Below, one piece after another: positions 23,901 through 38,900 of a stretch of 64,000 nt of DNA. The DNA is from Lottia gigantea (Eukaryota; Mollusca; Gastropoda; Lottiidae), in NCBI RefSeq assembly GCF_000327385.1, contig NW_008710662.1, forward strand, positions 196,660 through 260,659, written 5' to 3'. The position numbers and the translations under genes were made by a program. Within the stretch, counting starts at the first letter, position 1, and each line of letters starts with the position of its first letter. The notes under the pieces were generated by a model. That model saw only the letters and a program-made list of their open reading frames with translations, had not been told where the DNA came from and ran no database searches.

Positions 23901-26900
23901 TTAAACGGCAGCTTAAGAACCCCAAAATATTGGTTTTAGACCTAGGTTTAGTTCGACTTGTTTAAAATGTTTATTTGCTCCCATTTCATCTGCTTTTCTC
24001 GGCGACTTTTACGTTCATCACAGTAAAATATCTTTTATTGTCAAACTACTAGACCATAATATTTTTTTTCTATCTATTATCAAAAATGAGACGTTATCTT
24101 TAAGCAATCAAAGAAAAGAATAAATGAAGGGAAATAATTGTAATTTAATTGATACCAACCTGTTTGACGATTAACTTTTTTAAAAAATGGAAATGATAAT
24201 ATTTAATTATTATGTTAAATATTTCACGGTCATCCACAGTATATATCTGAGTCGCATTTTGCAGATCATTTCCATTTGTTTCGGACCAATCGTCGATAGT
24301 TTCAGAAACGGGAATTTTTTTAATCAGTAAGCCAATCAGTAACAGTGTTCGTACTGACAATGAGATGTTATATGCACTGACAAATGACATATATAGAGAT
24401 AGTGAGTAAAATTCCTAGTTTGAGATATTTTTGAAGGAATTGTGCGATTTTCGTACATTTCTAGTACTTCTAAAGACTATTTACATATATTCAACACCCA
24501 AATCAACGCTGGAAATGTACATTAAAATGTACAGATTTTAACACTTTTCTATTATTGCTTGCTTGTTTCACCTGATACTTCTTGGAAAGACAATTTTATG
24601 TGGAAATCTTACGAATTGTTCATGGAACTCTAGCAATTGTATACCGCAAAACTGCACTCATGATGTTTTTTTTCCTTTCGTCGGTGCTGTTAAACCTTTA
24701 TCAATTTGTCCAAAGTAAGAATCCACATAGAAAAAGTTTATTTTATTGCCATCATAATTTCAAGAAATAGAACCATAAATTGCAGAGAGATTGGCGCACT
24801 ATCCCTTTAATAAATATCAACATTATACTTAGAATAATGACATTGAGTAAGTGACCAATGATTTATGTTTCGGGAGTCCATTAATCAATTACCATAACCG
24901 GAAGAAGGCATAGAAATATTGTCCAGTCTGACGTTATAAACATCATGTTCAGGAAATGACAAATAAGTAAAATATTCACGAATATTTTGCACTTCCGGTG
25001 CTTTTTAACCTAAGAAAGTTCCCGTATACATTTTGTTTTGGATTTAATGATTTTTGGTACGTTTAAGATCATATGTATTGATTTAATCATTTTAAATATT
25101 AGTTAAATATTACGCTTAGAAAATGTACTTGATCAACTTTTAATATGATAAAACCAAACTAGCTGTTTACTAAAATTACTTGATATAGATTATATTGGAT
25201 GAAGAATCGTTAATTATATTTTATTTTAAGAAAATTAAATTCAACTTTTGATCGAAAATTCGCGGAAATCATATACAAGTTTAATGTAGATTTATCTAGA
25301 GTAACATTAACGGCCATTGTGTTCCTTCCCAAATGTAAAATCAATGAACGGTTGCTCACAGGTATCCTTCCGTTCGGAAACAACTCTCTGCTATATTTGT
25401 TGATCAGTGGTGTTTATTTAATCTCATAATTTCCGTAATTCAATCTGTTGATTATTAAAGGGACACTTTAAACTAGGAATTTTATTCTCTTTCTGTATAT
25501 GTCTTTTATATATTTCACAGAGTATCTTAAAATGACGAGTCGTCCTTTTAACTTTTAAACGTGGATAAATTTGGACACACATCGTTTGAAAGCTCAAATT
25601 TCGATGGTGAGCCGTGAACTCTATTACTGATAAGCTGAGCAGCTCTGTCCTGCTCAATTGATCATCTAAATATGGGCTGTTGTCCAGAAGAATACTTCCG
25701 CCAGGAAAGACAACAATCTGCCATATTTGATGATAAAAGCTGTAGTGGTCATCACTCACTTCTGATTATTAGTCTATATTGGGTTATTTAGTTAATCTTG
25801 TGTCTTCATGGGCGAGTCTCGTTATTTGCGGCATTTTACGATGATTTGTCATGTGCTTCTCACATGAATATAATCCCTAGCTTTATAGCTTTTGAGGCGC
25901 TTCTGACGCTTGGAAATTGCTATATTATATTATCAATATCGGAGCATTTTGGAACCATATTTATCGAAGGTTTTGGTTTTATTGACTTTGTTTAACAACC
26001 CCTTTAGTCCTGAACGACCAGCATCTGATGTTCGAATTACCAGAATTATGTGATCCTATAGTCATCTGGACATAGTTCAGGTAAATAATGGTAACCATTC
26101 ATTACCGTGATATGTTGCAAAGCGCTAGCAGAACAAGGAGCTTAAAGGGAATTATCTGCATTTGAGAGTCGTATTTTCTTGATACACTGACATATATAGA
26201 AAAGACATTTACAGAATGAGGAAATTCATAATTCGAGATATTTTTAAAGGAATTATTTGATTTACGTATATTTCTAGTACTTCTAAAGACTATTTACATA
26301 TATTCAAGAATGAAATCAACCCCCTAATGGCACACTGTCCCTTTAATACCCTTTTGAAATATATATCAATATTTGTATAAAACATAATTATATAATAATT
26401 GTTAATTCAATTGAAGGAGATCTTGAGACCAAGTAATTGTTTTTTATAGACAGACATACCGAATCCATTAAATTAAAGTTCGAAATGTCACCTACGGCGG
26501 GGTACAGTGACCTATGTTACAAGGAGGTTTCTTCCTTGTACAGGTCATGAAGGACTGCCAATGATAAGTGTCTATTCGTATGGTCAACCTATAATTGCCC
26601 GAAAGACCTCATATGTTTTAAATAAATAGATTAACGGGAATATTAATAGTCAGAATTAGTGAATTAGCTCCTCGTTTCCCCATTTGTCAATGTTAACTAG
26701 CCTCATCTAGTGCGAGAACAAGACTTTGAACGTAATTTAATGTGAATTTGTAATTCGATCCAAAACCATATTTGTAGAATTAATAACGAATACCTAATTA
26801 TTTTTCATTTTCAGACAAAACAACCTTAACACAATTCTTTTCAAATAATAAATTCAGTCAGTGGCAAATTTCGTAATTTCAAATTTTAACGATCTTAAAC

Positions 26901-29900
26901 ATTATGTTTCTAAAGTCTTTTTTTGTGTCAACGCAAGAATCCAAACATGTATATATGTTTATATTGTCTCTATGTCTTTATCATCCGGTTGAGGATGATT
27001 GCGAACTAGAATGGCGATCTCACGTTTCGAATGCAACTGAGTTGTGCGTTGCGTGACTCATGACCACTTTCATTATTCACAAATACGCAACTGATAATCG
27101 CCATTGTGTGAGGCACCCCAAGCATACTATATTTCAAACACATCAGATGACTACTTCATTTGTTATACAAGTTACCACAAATCCAATAGACAAGAGTCAA
27201 TATTTCAGTGACCCATGAACAAATAATCGGATTATTTCATCATCCGAATTTGATTTATCAATAAAATCTTCCCGAATAATTACTATCTGTAAAGGATTAA
27301 ACATTGAAGCATAGTCGGTCTGAAAATCGAATGAGATATAGTAGATACAGTTTTGATGTTGTGTTTATCAGAATGATATCTATTTACAGTGTCTGACAGA
27401 GTTAATTTTAGTTAGTGCTCGGCACAATGGCAATTTTGTAACGTCATACGTAACGACATAAGTCAATGTATCTGATGCGCTGTACAATAAAATTGATAAA
27501 ACCATCATCATATATATATTAAAATGGACATGTAAAATGTATAAAATATAAATAAATAAAATCAAAGTAAAAAAGGAAAAAAAAACTATAATCTAAATTA
27601 AAATCTTTCTTAAACAAAAACGTCTTAAGAAGAGATTTGAAAATTGCTAAAGAAGAACAGCATCTTAAATCAAAAGGTAGAATAATCCAAACTTTAGGTG
27701 TCTGGGCGGTAAAAGAACCATCATCAAAAGTTAAAAGTCTGGATGATTTGTTAACGAGTAAATAAGTGTCCGAAGAAGATTTGGTGTGTATATTTCTAAT
27801 AGTGCAGATAATTAAGTTGGTGCAATATCATTAAGACACTTAAATGTTAAATGTAGGATCTTAAATACATACTGACTTTCATCTGACATCACGTTTACGT
27901 TCAAATTTTTTTCAAACGACCCCCATACTGATGAAATATGTCACGATTCTCCATAAACATAATATTCCCCATTGACAGTGGCAGCATCACAATATGTTAT
28001 TAAAATGTGCTTGAAATTATAATGATTCTTATTAGAATTGAATATTTCATTTCATGCTGTCAGAAACAGAATTTCAACGTGATTTTACCATATAAAAAGT
28101 TCAAATCAAACTCTTATTAAAAAGAGCATCATGAACAAAAATGGAATTTTTTATTTCTATATTATGTCTTTTTATATAAGACAGAGTCTCGAGTCGTCAT
28201 TTTAATTTTCAAACGCAGAAAGCGGAAAATTCTCCAACGTCATGGTCGATTTGAAGGTTTAAATTTTGACGGTGAGCTGTTTCTGAGACTAAGGTACGAT
28301 TGCTCAAACGGATGGTGAACCTGTCTATTTAATAATAATTACTGGATAGATTTCTTTTAATAAATGGTAGCAATACGGCAAACTAATCTTTTCCGGAAAG
28401 ACTTATTGAAGACTTGATGGACCCCTAAGGTAAGAATGACAAACTAACGTGACAAAATAAAATTATTAGACTAATCATAATAATATTTCAGGAAGTCTGA
28501 AATTGTCAAGATTCCACCCTCAAAATACTTTTATGTGTACGGCAAGCAAAGCTTACAACGACCAAAGTGCCCTTTACTATGAAATGCAGGACAATCTTTG
28601 ATATGCTGTAAAGTTCCATATTGAAAGAATATTTTTTAAACAATCACATGTATTCATCTTGCATTTGTTTGAAATTAATGTGGCCTAACTTAGAGTAAAT
28701 CTAAACCTATTCAAATTAATTCTATTCTAAGATTTCACCGGGGACTTTAGGAAAGATAATTAATTAACTTCCTAAACAGCTTGATTTCTGTTGGTGTTTT
28801 AAATTGTGGGGAAGGAAGGATGATTCTCCCAAGTGTACAGTCTTAAACCGGATGTCAACTTCACGAGAAACTCGCAACAGAACTGACTGTGCCCCTTCCA
28901 TTTGAGAAAAAAATTGATCGTGGGTTACTCTCAGAGAATTCTTGCGAAACTCTAAAGTGTCCATAAATTGTATTCGCGAGCAGCTCGTGGGATTAGGAGT
29001 TGCACGACATCTTACCAGTTTGCTTGTCAACTTCCGATTCAAAAATGACTCCCTTCCAATTGAGAGAAAATCGCTCCTGACGGTTCTATCGAGAGTTGGT
29101 TGCGACTTAACAAAAGTTTCTCGCAGAATACCTTCCACATGCAAGTGACTCTCGGAGAGCCAACTCGCGCTACAAAACTCTCAAGCGGCGTTAGGATGAA
29201 AAAATATACCTTTAAATGGTCAAAAGACTGCCACACGCGAATTTAAGCACCAAATAATTATACTATTGGTCAACTGTAAGTCATTTTGTTATTGATAATA
29301 ACATTCATTTAACGTTCAATGAATAATTACCTTGTTTTATGGATTTATTGGGTTATACAGGGATTCTATTGAATAGTTATGACACCAGGTAAATCCACAG
29401 CTGAAAAATGCTCATTTTGGTCAAATTTAATTTCTTTAGTCTTCCTTTGGAGTAGTATATGTTTGGGTTTAAAAGCACTCGACTAGGAAATCGAAAATAA
29501 GTCACATTCTAAACTGAATTATATTTTCTTCACCGCATTTCAAAGGTGTACAGAGAAGACAACTTCTTACATAAAGAGTTCCAAAAAGGGAGATAATTCA
29601 TGTCAAGAGTTAACATTTCACAACAGTATATCTTATTCATACTTTTGGCGCCCATGTCCACTAACATTTCCAGTAAGCAAGCCCAATGTTGTCAGTCGTA
29701 AAGAACTTACACAAGACTATGATTGTGATAAGACATTCTTACTGAATCTCTAACTATGTAATTTTCCAGCTATCCCTTTTAGTTTGATCATCTGGTATGC
29801 TATAATTTGAATGAAATGTATATGTTCGAAAGCTGAAATAACGGTTTAAGGCCTGACCAAATGCAAAAATATATAAATGGCTGAATTTTTATTATCAACT

Positions 29901-32900
29901 TAATCTCATTATTTATCTATTCTAGATGTTAAAAGAGTTCTTCGCAAGACGAATCAACTTGACACAAGATCACAATAGCAATTTGTATGAAATTTGTTGT
30001 ACAATCTGATCTCTAATGGAGCTGTGTTATTCTTGTTCATATTTCTTAAATGGATAGGTTTGCCATCCGTTTGACTAATCGTATCTAAGTCTCAGAATTG
30101 GCTATGCTAATCAGTCGAAATTTGATCATTCAAATCATGTGTGTCCACAATTTTTGCGTTTTTCGAAAGTTAAAAACGACTCGTCTTTTCTGAGACTGCC
30201 TTATAGAAAGTAAAATTCCTAGTTTGAGGGAGGTATTATTGGAGGAAATATTCTTACATCTCTAGTACTTCTGAAGACTATTTATATATATTATTCAAGA
30301 TCCAAATAAATCCCCGAAAATGGCGAATCTGTCCCTTTAATATCGGACTTTAAGGTAACACTCACCAAAGCCTGTTTACATTTTATCTGCAGGTTCGGAC
30401 ATAATATATAATAACCACGAAGTTCCTGAATGGCCTGAATAATGAATAATGAAATAAGTTTTATCGCCTTGCTCCATCAAATTTTTGGAAATGACGAAGT
30501 TCTGTTTTATCAACTAATTTGGTATATTAATGCATTGATGTCCTGGATTTTCATGATTTCCAGGATATTTTGAGGTGACAGTTCAGCATTTTCTAGGTAC
30601 AAACCACTCAAGTTCTCATCTAGGCTGTTTCTTTGTACATGTTCTTTGTTTGTATTATTTTACACTTTATTTTAAGTAGCAAAACAGTTCTTGATTGTAT
30701 GGGTGCCGATATAGAGTAGGACTGAAGGAAGGGCTGGCGTGAAAAAAGCTTCTTGTCATTCGACTAGAACACGTACAGGCTGAGACTGCACGTTAAAGAT
30801 CCCTCGACAGTTGGAAAAGTATTGGTTTGATATATTAGTGTATTGTATATAGGCAAGGAAATCTATTCCAGATAAATATATTCCACATCATTAACTAAAT
30901 GTCACTTTGTACAGAAACAACTTAATGGAAAATTGATTATTGATCAATCTTATTTGATGGCCTCGTTACCTTTATAATAGTGTTTTTTTTCTGAATGTGG
31001 CAGAGCCAGTGACAGAATAACACCAACCTTTCGTTCATTTAACAAAACGTTTTGCTGCATCAATTGTTAATGAAAACATGTTCAATGTGCCAGCGAAAGG
31101 TCTCACAGCTATGGTTACAAATGATGATGCGATAACTCAAATTATTCAATGCTTATCGTGCGACTATATATGTGAAGTAAGTAGAAATGTCCTATCAGCA
31201 ATTGAAGCCAATGAAAAAGACAATGAACGTATAACGAGTGATTGCTTTACTTCTAATAAGAAGTGTAGATTATGTTTAACAAAAGATAACCTTCATATTA
31301 CTTTCCAAAACGAAAACAGACCCCTAGTTTACATACAATTAAAGAAAATGAATATCAGAGAAAGTGACGAATTTGTCAGCAACTATGTTAATAACGACCT
31401 ATCACTTCCACTAGCAATTTTAATTTTGATTGCAGGCGAACGAGATTTGCATTCTGGAACGTATTGTTGGGAATTAACATGAACTGAATGTAATGAAATT
31501 TGAAAACGCTAAATTATTCTCATGAGACAGGATTAAGCAAACAAACCTCAGGCAAACTTAATCTTACAAAAACAGGCATACTTTTAAATTTTTACAAGTA
31601 AATAAACTATTTGATGCGAAAAGAATCTTAAAACTAGAATTGCCTCGCGGTCTATCATTAGAAAAACGTCATTTCTATGGCATATGTCACAGATAGACAT
31701 GACAAATTTAACATACACGTAAAAATATAAATTGTGAGTAAAAAACAAGTAATCGATATCTTTCAAATCGAATAGAACCAATTGGTACTTTCTATGTAAT
31801 TTCATGGAATTTGCGTCTTTATTATGTGGTTCAGTGAGTTTAGTTCTCTTATTTACAATGCTTAGAACATGTTCTCAGAGCCCCCATAGAAAGATTGTAG
31901 ACATTATGAATTCCAAACAAATCGCCTCATTTACAAACTTCCGTGATACAAGAAAGGTGACTATTGCAGCAAAGGTCGCAATATCTTGACATTTTGAAGA
32001 TGCCTATTTACGGGTCCGGAACTTATTCACCTAGATGAGGCTGAAAACAAACGTTTAATGACACGTAAAGATAATATTTTACAATCAGGAATTATTTTCT
32101 CATTAGATCCAATCTATTGGAAGAAAAGTAATTTTCCAAATGTATATTTGAATTTTCTGTCTCTTATAACAAATTAGATGGCTATATAGTTTTATCAGTC
32201 TCTAATGTCAAATTAATACATTTAGAATATACATGTTATTATATATGGAAAACTTTTTTTTCTATTGAATTATCATTTCTTCTTTTTTGTCTATTGGACA
32301 ATTTCAAAATTGTCTTTTAATTGAAAACAGTCCTTACGATTTAATCTTATTTAAGGAATAATAAGTTTTAAGAATTTGTGATCTCTAATGAATATATACA
32401 AACATTCCTTCATTGCAGGTTTTTGTTGTTGTTTCTCTCTTAGTTTGCCTTGAAACAATATCAACGTCACTTGCCAGTGCCGTCAACGCATGGAAGCCGC
32501 CATTTTCTTTCATGACGTTATGTCACGTTTGTTGACATATAACCAGAAAACAATCGCTAATCTTTGCAACAATGATACTCTTTTAAACAGAACGTAGTCT
32601 CCTTTTCCAAAAATAAACGACCATTTCGGCTAAAAACTTGCATATTTCTTAAAAATGGCATATTTCAACCAAATAGCATTATTACCAGCTATTCAAAAAT
32701 CGAACGTTTTTCTATGATGTTTCATAAGGGCGTTGACTGGTCTATTTCATGTTATGAAAGTATGGAATAATTATATGAAAAACGGATTTCTTGAGAACGG
32801 TTGTGCATTTTATGAAGATTTCTTCCTTTCAGTTCAAAGCTGATTTTATGTCCTTCAGATTTTTTTTAATGTTTTGAAAGCCCTTCAAACATGTCATGAA

Positions 32901-35900
32901 AATTGGATATTTCAAACCTCGACATAAGATAGTTGAATGAATCAATCTCCGTCAAACTTGACATCTCAGAAGACAATTATAATGCAAAAAATCTAATGTT
33001 TTGATTTTTTCATTTTTGTTTATTCGTTTTGGTGGTAACCATGGAAAAGTGAAACATAAAAATTTTTTTTTTAAATTTATTTAAAAAAATTCTTCCAAAA
33101 ACCGTCAAAACCTGTGCCATCTAATGAGCCCAATAATGAACACGTTTCAAACAGCAATTCCGAACAATGTAATACAATTCTGTTTGACCTGATTTTGTTA
33201 TTTCCTTTGGGGTGGTAAATTGAGTATATTTCATTATGCAATAATAAGGTAATTATTTTCTTTACAGGAATATTGGGATTAATAGGAAACCTTATAGTAT
33301 GGGTTGTGTTTTGTCGGTTTAAATCGTTACGGATAAAAAGCAGTATCTTGATTCTCAATTTGTCGTTAGCAGACCTTGGAATGTGTGCTTTTGGTTTTCC
33401 ATTTGTGACTATAGCAGCACTTGAGGGAAGGTAAGCTTAACATTTCGTATTTATTAAGTTCTAGCGTTTCATGCCTCAAAACCAACTTGTTGTGTCTGTA
33501 GCTTTGTGACAGAAAACATTGAATCTACTTTCGCAGCTTTTTACCATTTACATGTAGCTTGGTGCCAAAGAATATCGAATCTACTTAATCGGCTGTTTGC
33601 CAATGAATATTGAATCTACTTACGAAGCTTGGTGCCAATTAACATTGAATCTATTTACGTAGCTTTGAACCAAAGTATATTGAATCTATATGTACTTATG
33701 TAGCTGTGTGTCAAAGAGCATCACATCTTCTTACGTAACTGTGTGCCAAATATATTTGCACCTTCCATGTAGCTTGTGTTAAAAAAAATTACACCTTACA
33801 GCTTTGTGCCAAGAAAATTCATCGTCCTACATAACTTTGTAACATAACATGACATTGCATCTTCTTACGTATCTTTGAAAATTGAGTTCGTTACATAACG
33901 GTGTACCAAAGAACATAGTATCTACTTACGTAGCTTGCTACCAAAGAAAATGGCACCTTCTTACTATCTTATGTTTTTATGTGCCAAAGAACATTGCATC
34001 TACTTACGTCGATATTACTTTCTCTATCAGGATCACAGAAATGAAGGTAATAATATAGACTACCACACAAAGGAATACGTGTCTACTTATCTATGTATGT
34101 CTATGTATATGACTTGACTGTACTGGAGATAAGGCGTCATTGTCACGGGCTCGAGTTTTATCAAAACATTCAGTTCTCCCCAAGAGTTCATACAGACAGA
34201 AATTTTGACATTATGTAAAACAGTCACATATTATAACTAGTCTGAAGAATACATCAATTTCATTTACAATGTCTTATGTTAAAACGATTTTCTTCCATAT
34301 GAATTTTTATCCCATTATCTTAAGGTACACATTACAGTTTCCTTTTGCCACGAATAATAATAACAAATATAATTGAGCACAATTACATCTTTAGGCATTG
34401 TCGGTAAAAAGGCTTGAATCTGAATGCAGCACTTGGCATTTGACTGCAGTGACATCGTAAAATAGAGTTGCGTCTGTTAGAAAGAAAAAGTTACTTGGCT
34501 AATTTAAGTTTGTAATTTTGCAAAAAAAAAAAACCAAGAAAACATATTATTAAAATATGGTGGCTTTATCGCAAATTACATTTCATTCATTAACGTGATA
34601 ATTCGGCATATAACAATTTCCAAAAATGGAAAGGAACCATAGAATACGACTACGACTGAAGATCGTACTGAAACGACATATACTCTTTAGTTCTCTTTAG
34701 TAAAGCCTTCACAGCAAATCTTTTTCTTACTACATTCTTAATGACAAATATGCAATGACTATCATTACCATAATTATCTCACTGTAGGCATAATTGTATC
34801 ATTAGCGGTGATTTTTACTTATCTAAGGAAATCATATAAATTCCCGTTCCTTATGGCTTCGATTAAAGGAAATCTTCTATCCAGAAAAAAACGCAATATT
34901 GCAATTAATATACCACAATTAAAGGTATTGGTCATGTACAATAACATCATTATAAAGGTATGCCCAGTTGGTGGCATATCGTTCTCCGAAAGTAGACGCA
35001 TGTCGCGCCATGTTGGCGTCTTTAGTCTCAGGAAATTTTAAAATGGATTGTAATTCAAGAAAGATTTTCGACACGGACTTTAAGGTAACAGATTGAGGAA
35101 TGAGATCAGAGAAAATCCTGTCCACCAACAGAGTCATCGGTCTATTGGATTACTAACAAAAGCCATTCTATATAGGCTGTTTCAGATTCTATAAAAAGGG
35201 AGTAGTTGTTCTCTTGGCAGCATTAATCAACCGCTTCACCTTCTTTATTTTAGAATTGTTCAGAATTAGTTCATTGGCAAGAGGATCTCAATTAGAGTTT
35301 CTCGCATTACAATTCTTCATTTATTTGTTTCTTCGAAATTGATTGATCCATAATGATGAATAGTTCAGCCTCATTTAGAGCTCAACTTGAGAGTGTCACG
35401 TAAAGTAGGAGACTCCAATAAATAAGCCAAGTCAAGTAGACAAACTTAAACAAATATCAATTTGTGTCAAAAAGTATTTCACGACTTACGCCGACTCATT
35501 TCTAAAACAATATATTTATAACATTATTAATGCCACATCTTTAAACAATCATTCCGAACTGGAAATATGGACATGAGAATAAGTTCTACTTGTCTAACCT
35601 CAGTAGGAATGTAGACTGAAAATAAGTCATTTGGCTGATGATCGCATCGCGTGAAACTCCTGAGCAGCAACATGATTCAGGTTCTGTTTTAATATTTCTA
35701 TATCGCTCATCAATTGATGTATTGTATCACTATGTTAACAATGAAAATATTTTATTATTGTATTTATGACATTTATGGATTCCATTTTCTAGGCATTGGA
35801 AATTGTGTATCTTCTACTTGCACCATTCTGACTTTAAGGCACTAGCCACGTCGGAATGATGAAAATAGAAGCTATCAGTAATTCAATGAGCATACAACGG

Positions 35901-38900
35901 ATAGAAATCATCGAAACTATGAAATAAATTGCATCCACCGACTTGACAAATTAAACAGATAAACTTGCTTGTACTGGATTCAATTCTTTCATAGAAGTGA
36001 AATCACTCTATTTCCGTTTATGGTTGTCAGAGATAATGTCATGGTAACGACGTGATTTTTATGATCAAACTGTTTCTGTGGTGTTTCAATGATAATCGTA
36101 GTTTAAAAGGTAAATCGAAACATCTGCCTCAATTCCAATCTTTGTTGGCTGTGTAGATTTCAGCCGATAACTGTCAAAATATTTATCAGAGGATGGAAGC
36201 TGGAATAGAGGCAGTTGTTTCGGACTATTTAAAAGGAAATCATACAACTGCGAGGTCAAATTCAAATCTAAGGCTGGTAATTTGCTTAGAAAAAGATTTG
36301 ACCTATTATGCAAATAATAACTCGATCAAAGAAACCTAAAATTATCGTTGGCGAAGCTGTATAATCATAGGAAATTGAAACGAATTCTGTTCTCAAAAAG
36401 ACATTTACAATGATGTCATTAAACGCCTTTGAGGGTAATATGACAAAACGATTCAATTACCATGAAACAACTTGATTTAGACGGGCTTAATTCGTATTGC
36501 ACTCTGTAGCGGGGGTCCTGTAAAGGAGCTCTCACACCATGACGATTATCATTTCAAAACGCAACTCACAACTCAGTTGCATGAGAGGTGCGTTCGAATT
36601 TATTCTTATTCACAAACATACGCAACTGGTGTGAGGGTCTCTGAACATTCAACGCCTGATCAATGGCAAGATATTTAATGGTCTTATCGGACTAATCCAA
36701 GTGACCATCCCCAATCTTTGTGTCCACCAGATATACAAACTTTTTTTTTTCTTTTTTACTCTCTATCTTGATCTGAAGGAGTTATTATTTAAATAGAGGT
36801 TCAATCGTCAGATGATTGAATATATCCATACCAATCAAATGTACTGTATTATACTGTATATAAGTTGACTGATATAATATTTAGTCGACAATGCTTGTAG
36901 TGAAAAGAGCCCTTGATTGGTCGAATGCTTTGATGATAGTTTGCCAGGCAAGGTAACACACGTTCGCTGGCATCTGTCAAAACCTTAAGGAGTAAATAGC
37001 GTGAGTTGCGATTTGTACTTTTGACCACTTTCATTATTCGCAACAATACGCCACTGCTAATCGCAATGGTGTGAGGGAACCTTCAAATAAAATACAATAT
37101 ATCATATTTAAGAACTTTATTGTAAATTTTACTTCAAAAACATTTTTTCTACAAAATTTTTTAAAATCAATAGCCGCACGGATATACATTCACATTTCCA
37201 TGTTGGCGTATAAAAATTACCACCATACAATTTATTTCCTGGGATCACGGATTGCATGTGGAGTCTACCACATTAAATATCTAGGTCTGAAGTTACCCAG
37301 GTTGTTCTATATTAAAACAATAATGTAGTGTAGGGCGTATCTTAGACTAATTCTGATCATTCGATCGAAGACTATGTCTATAGGGAGTAAACTTGAGACA
37401 GATTTATTCCTGTACTATAGTAGTATATCCGATTTTAGATACAGCGGAACATATAAAGTCTCGACAAGATATTTCTATACATCTGATAATTTAAATGCTA
37501 GTCGACAATATCCAGTTACAAATTAATCCAGTCTAATACTATTGAGTACTCAAATTTTGTTTACGTAACTTTTCTACTATACCAAGTTATTTCAGACTAA
37601 GCAAGGTACACGCAATGTCTAATTTCATACGGAGACGAGACTTCCAAACTAATAAAAATGATAACGGATAAGTAATCTTGATATCCCCTTTAACTGGACA
37701 CAACAAAGCCGTCATCTTCACTCTGTCTGGCTATTAATTACTTCATCTTATACCTTGACTGCAGTAGCCGCCATTTCTTATTGTAAATACAGCGTTTGGA
37801 GTCCTTGGCAGAAAGTCTGTGAACACAAAGTCATGATGTTTACTCTCTGTCTGTTGTGGCCTCTGATTGGCTGTATTCGCTGGCGTACAATCCAAACAAA
37901 TGGCTGCATTCATGAAAATTTTCAAATAAAAATCATATAATCGTAGGATAATATTTGAAACTAGAACTGTTTGCAAATGAATTGCCGAAAGCTTTTTTTA
38001 AAAACTCATTCTTTGGCGCCATGGTCATCATTATTTCAAGAAATATGATAAAAAGTAATTCTCTTCAGACAAAAAGGCAAATTAAATCAATAAAGTTTTT
38101 TTAAAGTTTGATCTTGATCTAGTTCAGGTTGTCAATTACATTCATCTTTTATTAACTAAATCTTCGGAAAGAAACTATACATAAACATGTTATTGCATTA
38201 TTCTTGTATTTTGTGATCTATTGTCCATTATTGAGTTTCAAAGAGAGGAACAACGGTGAATAAGTTGATTCTTACTGAACATATGTCAATCCGGTACTCT
38301 TTCTATAAGTTTTTTTTTGAAAAATTAAGTAGATTTTCTAGTCCAGCAGTACTATGATAAATAGACTGGATATTGATTTTTCAACTTTAATGTCCATATT
38401 CTATAACATTCTATATTTATTCAATATCTATACCTACTTTCTGAACCAAGACATATTTTTCTATTCTGCATTTTATCAGTGCTCACTTATTGACCAGAAT
38501 ACAATTATTGAAAAAATCGTAGACTCAGTCTAAGTTATAGACCCATTTCACCAAACTGTGACCATCTGGAATTGTACTAGGCCGTTGTCAGTAATCGTGG
38601 GGAAAACTAGAAAAAAAATCTCAAATTGCAAACTTAAAAACAGACGACCTTATACCTCGAGATATGCGACCATATTGCGTACTTACGTGTTTGCTGCGTT
38701 TTTGTCACGTTTGTACTGCGCTTTTCGACCACACAAGGAGATGTTACAGCGCTCGACTGTTGACATTCTCGATCACTCGATATTACCTGAGTTTTTATCC
38801 TAAAAGTGGGAATCATGGGGAGAAAAGTGCATTTCACTATTTATTTTAACATTGATTAGGATAATGAAGACGGGCAACTATGCATTAGGAAAATTATGCT

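Noticed and set aside
25424-25759. 111-codon minus-strand ORF
   Set aside because: It overlaps a family A MITE copy.
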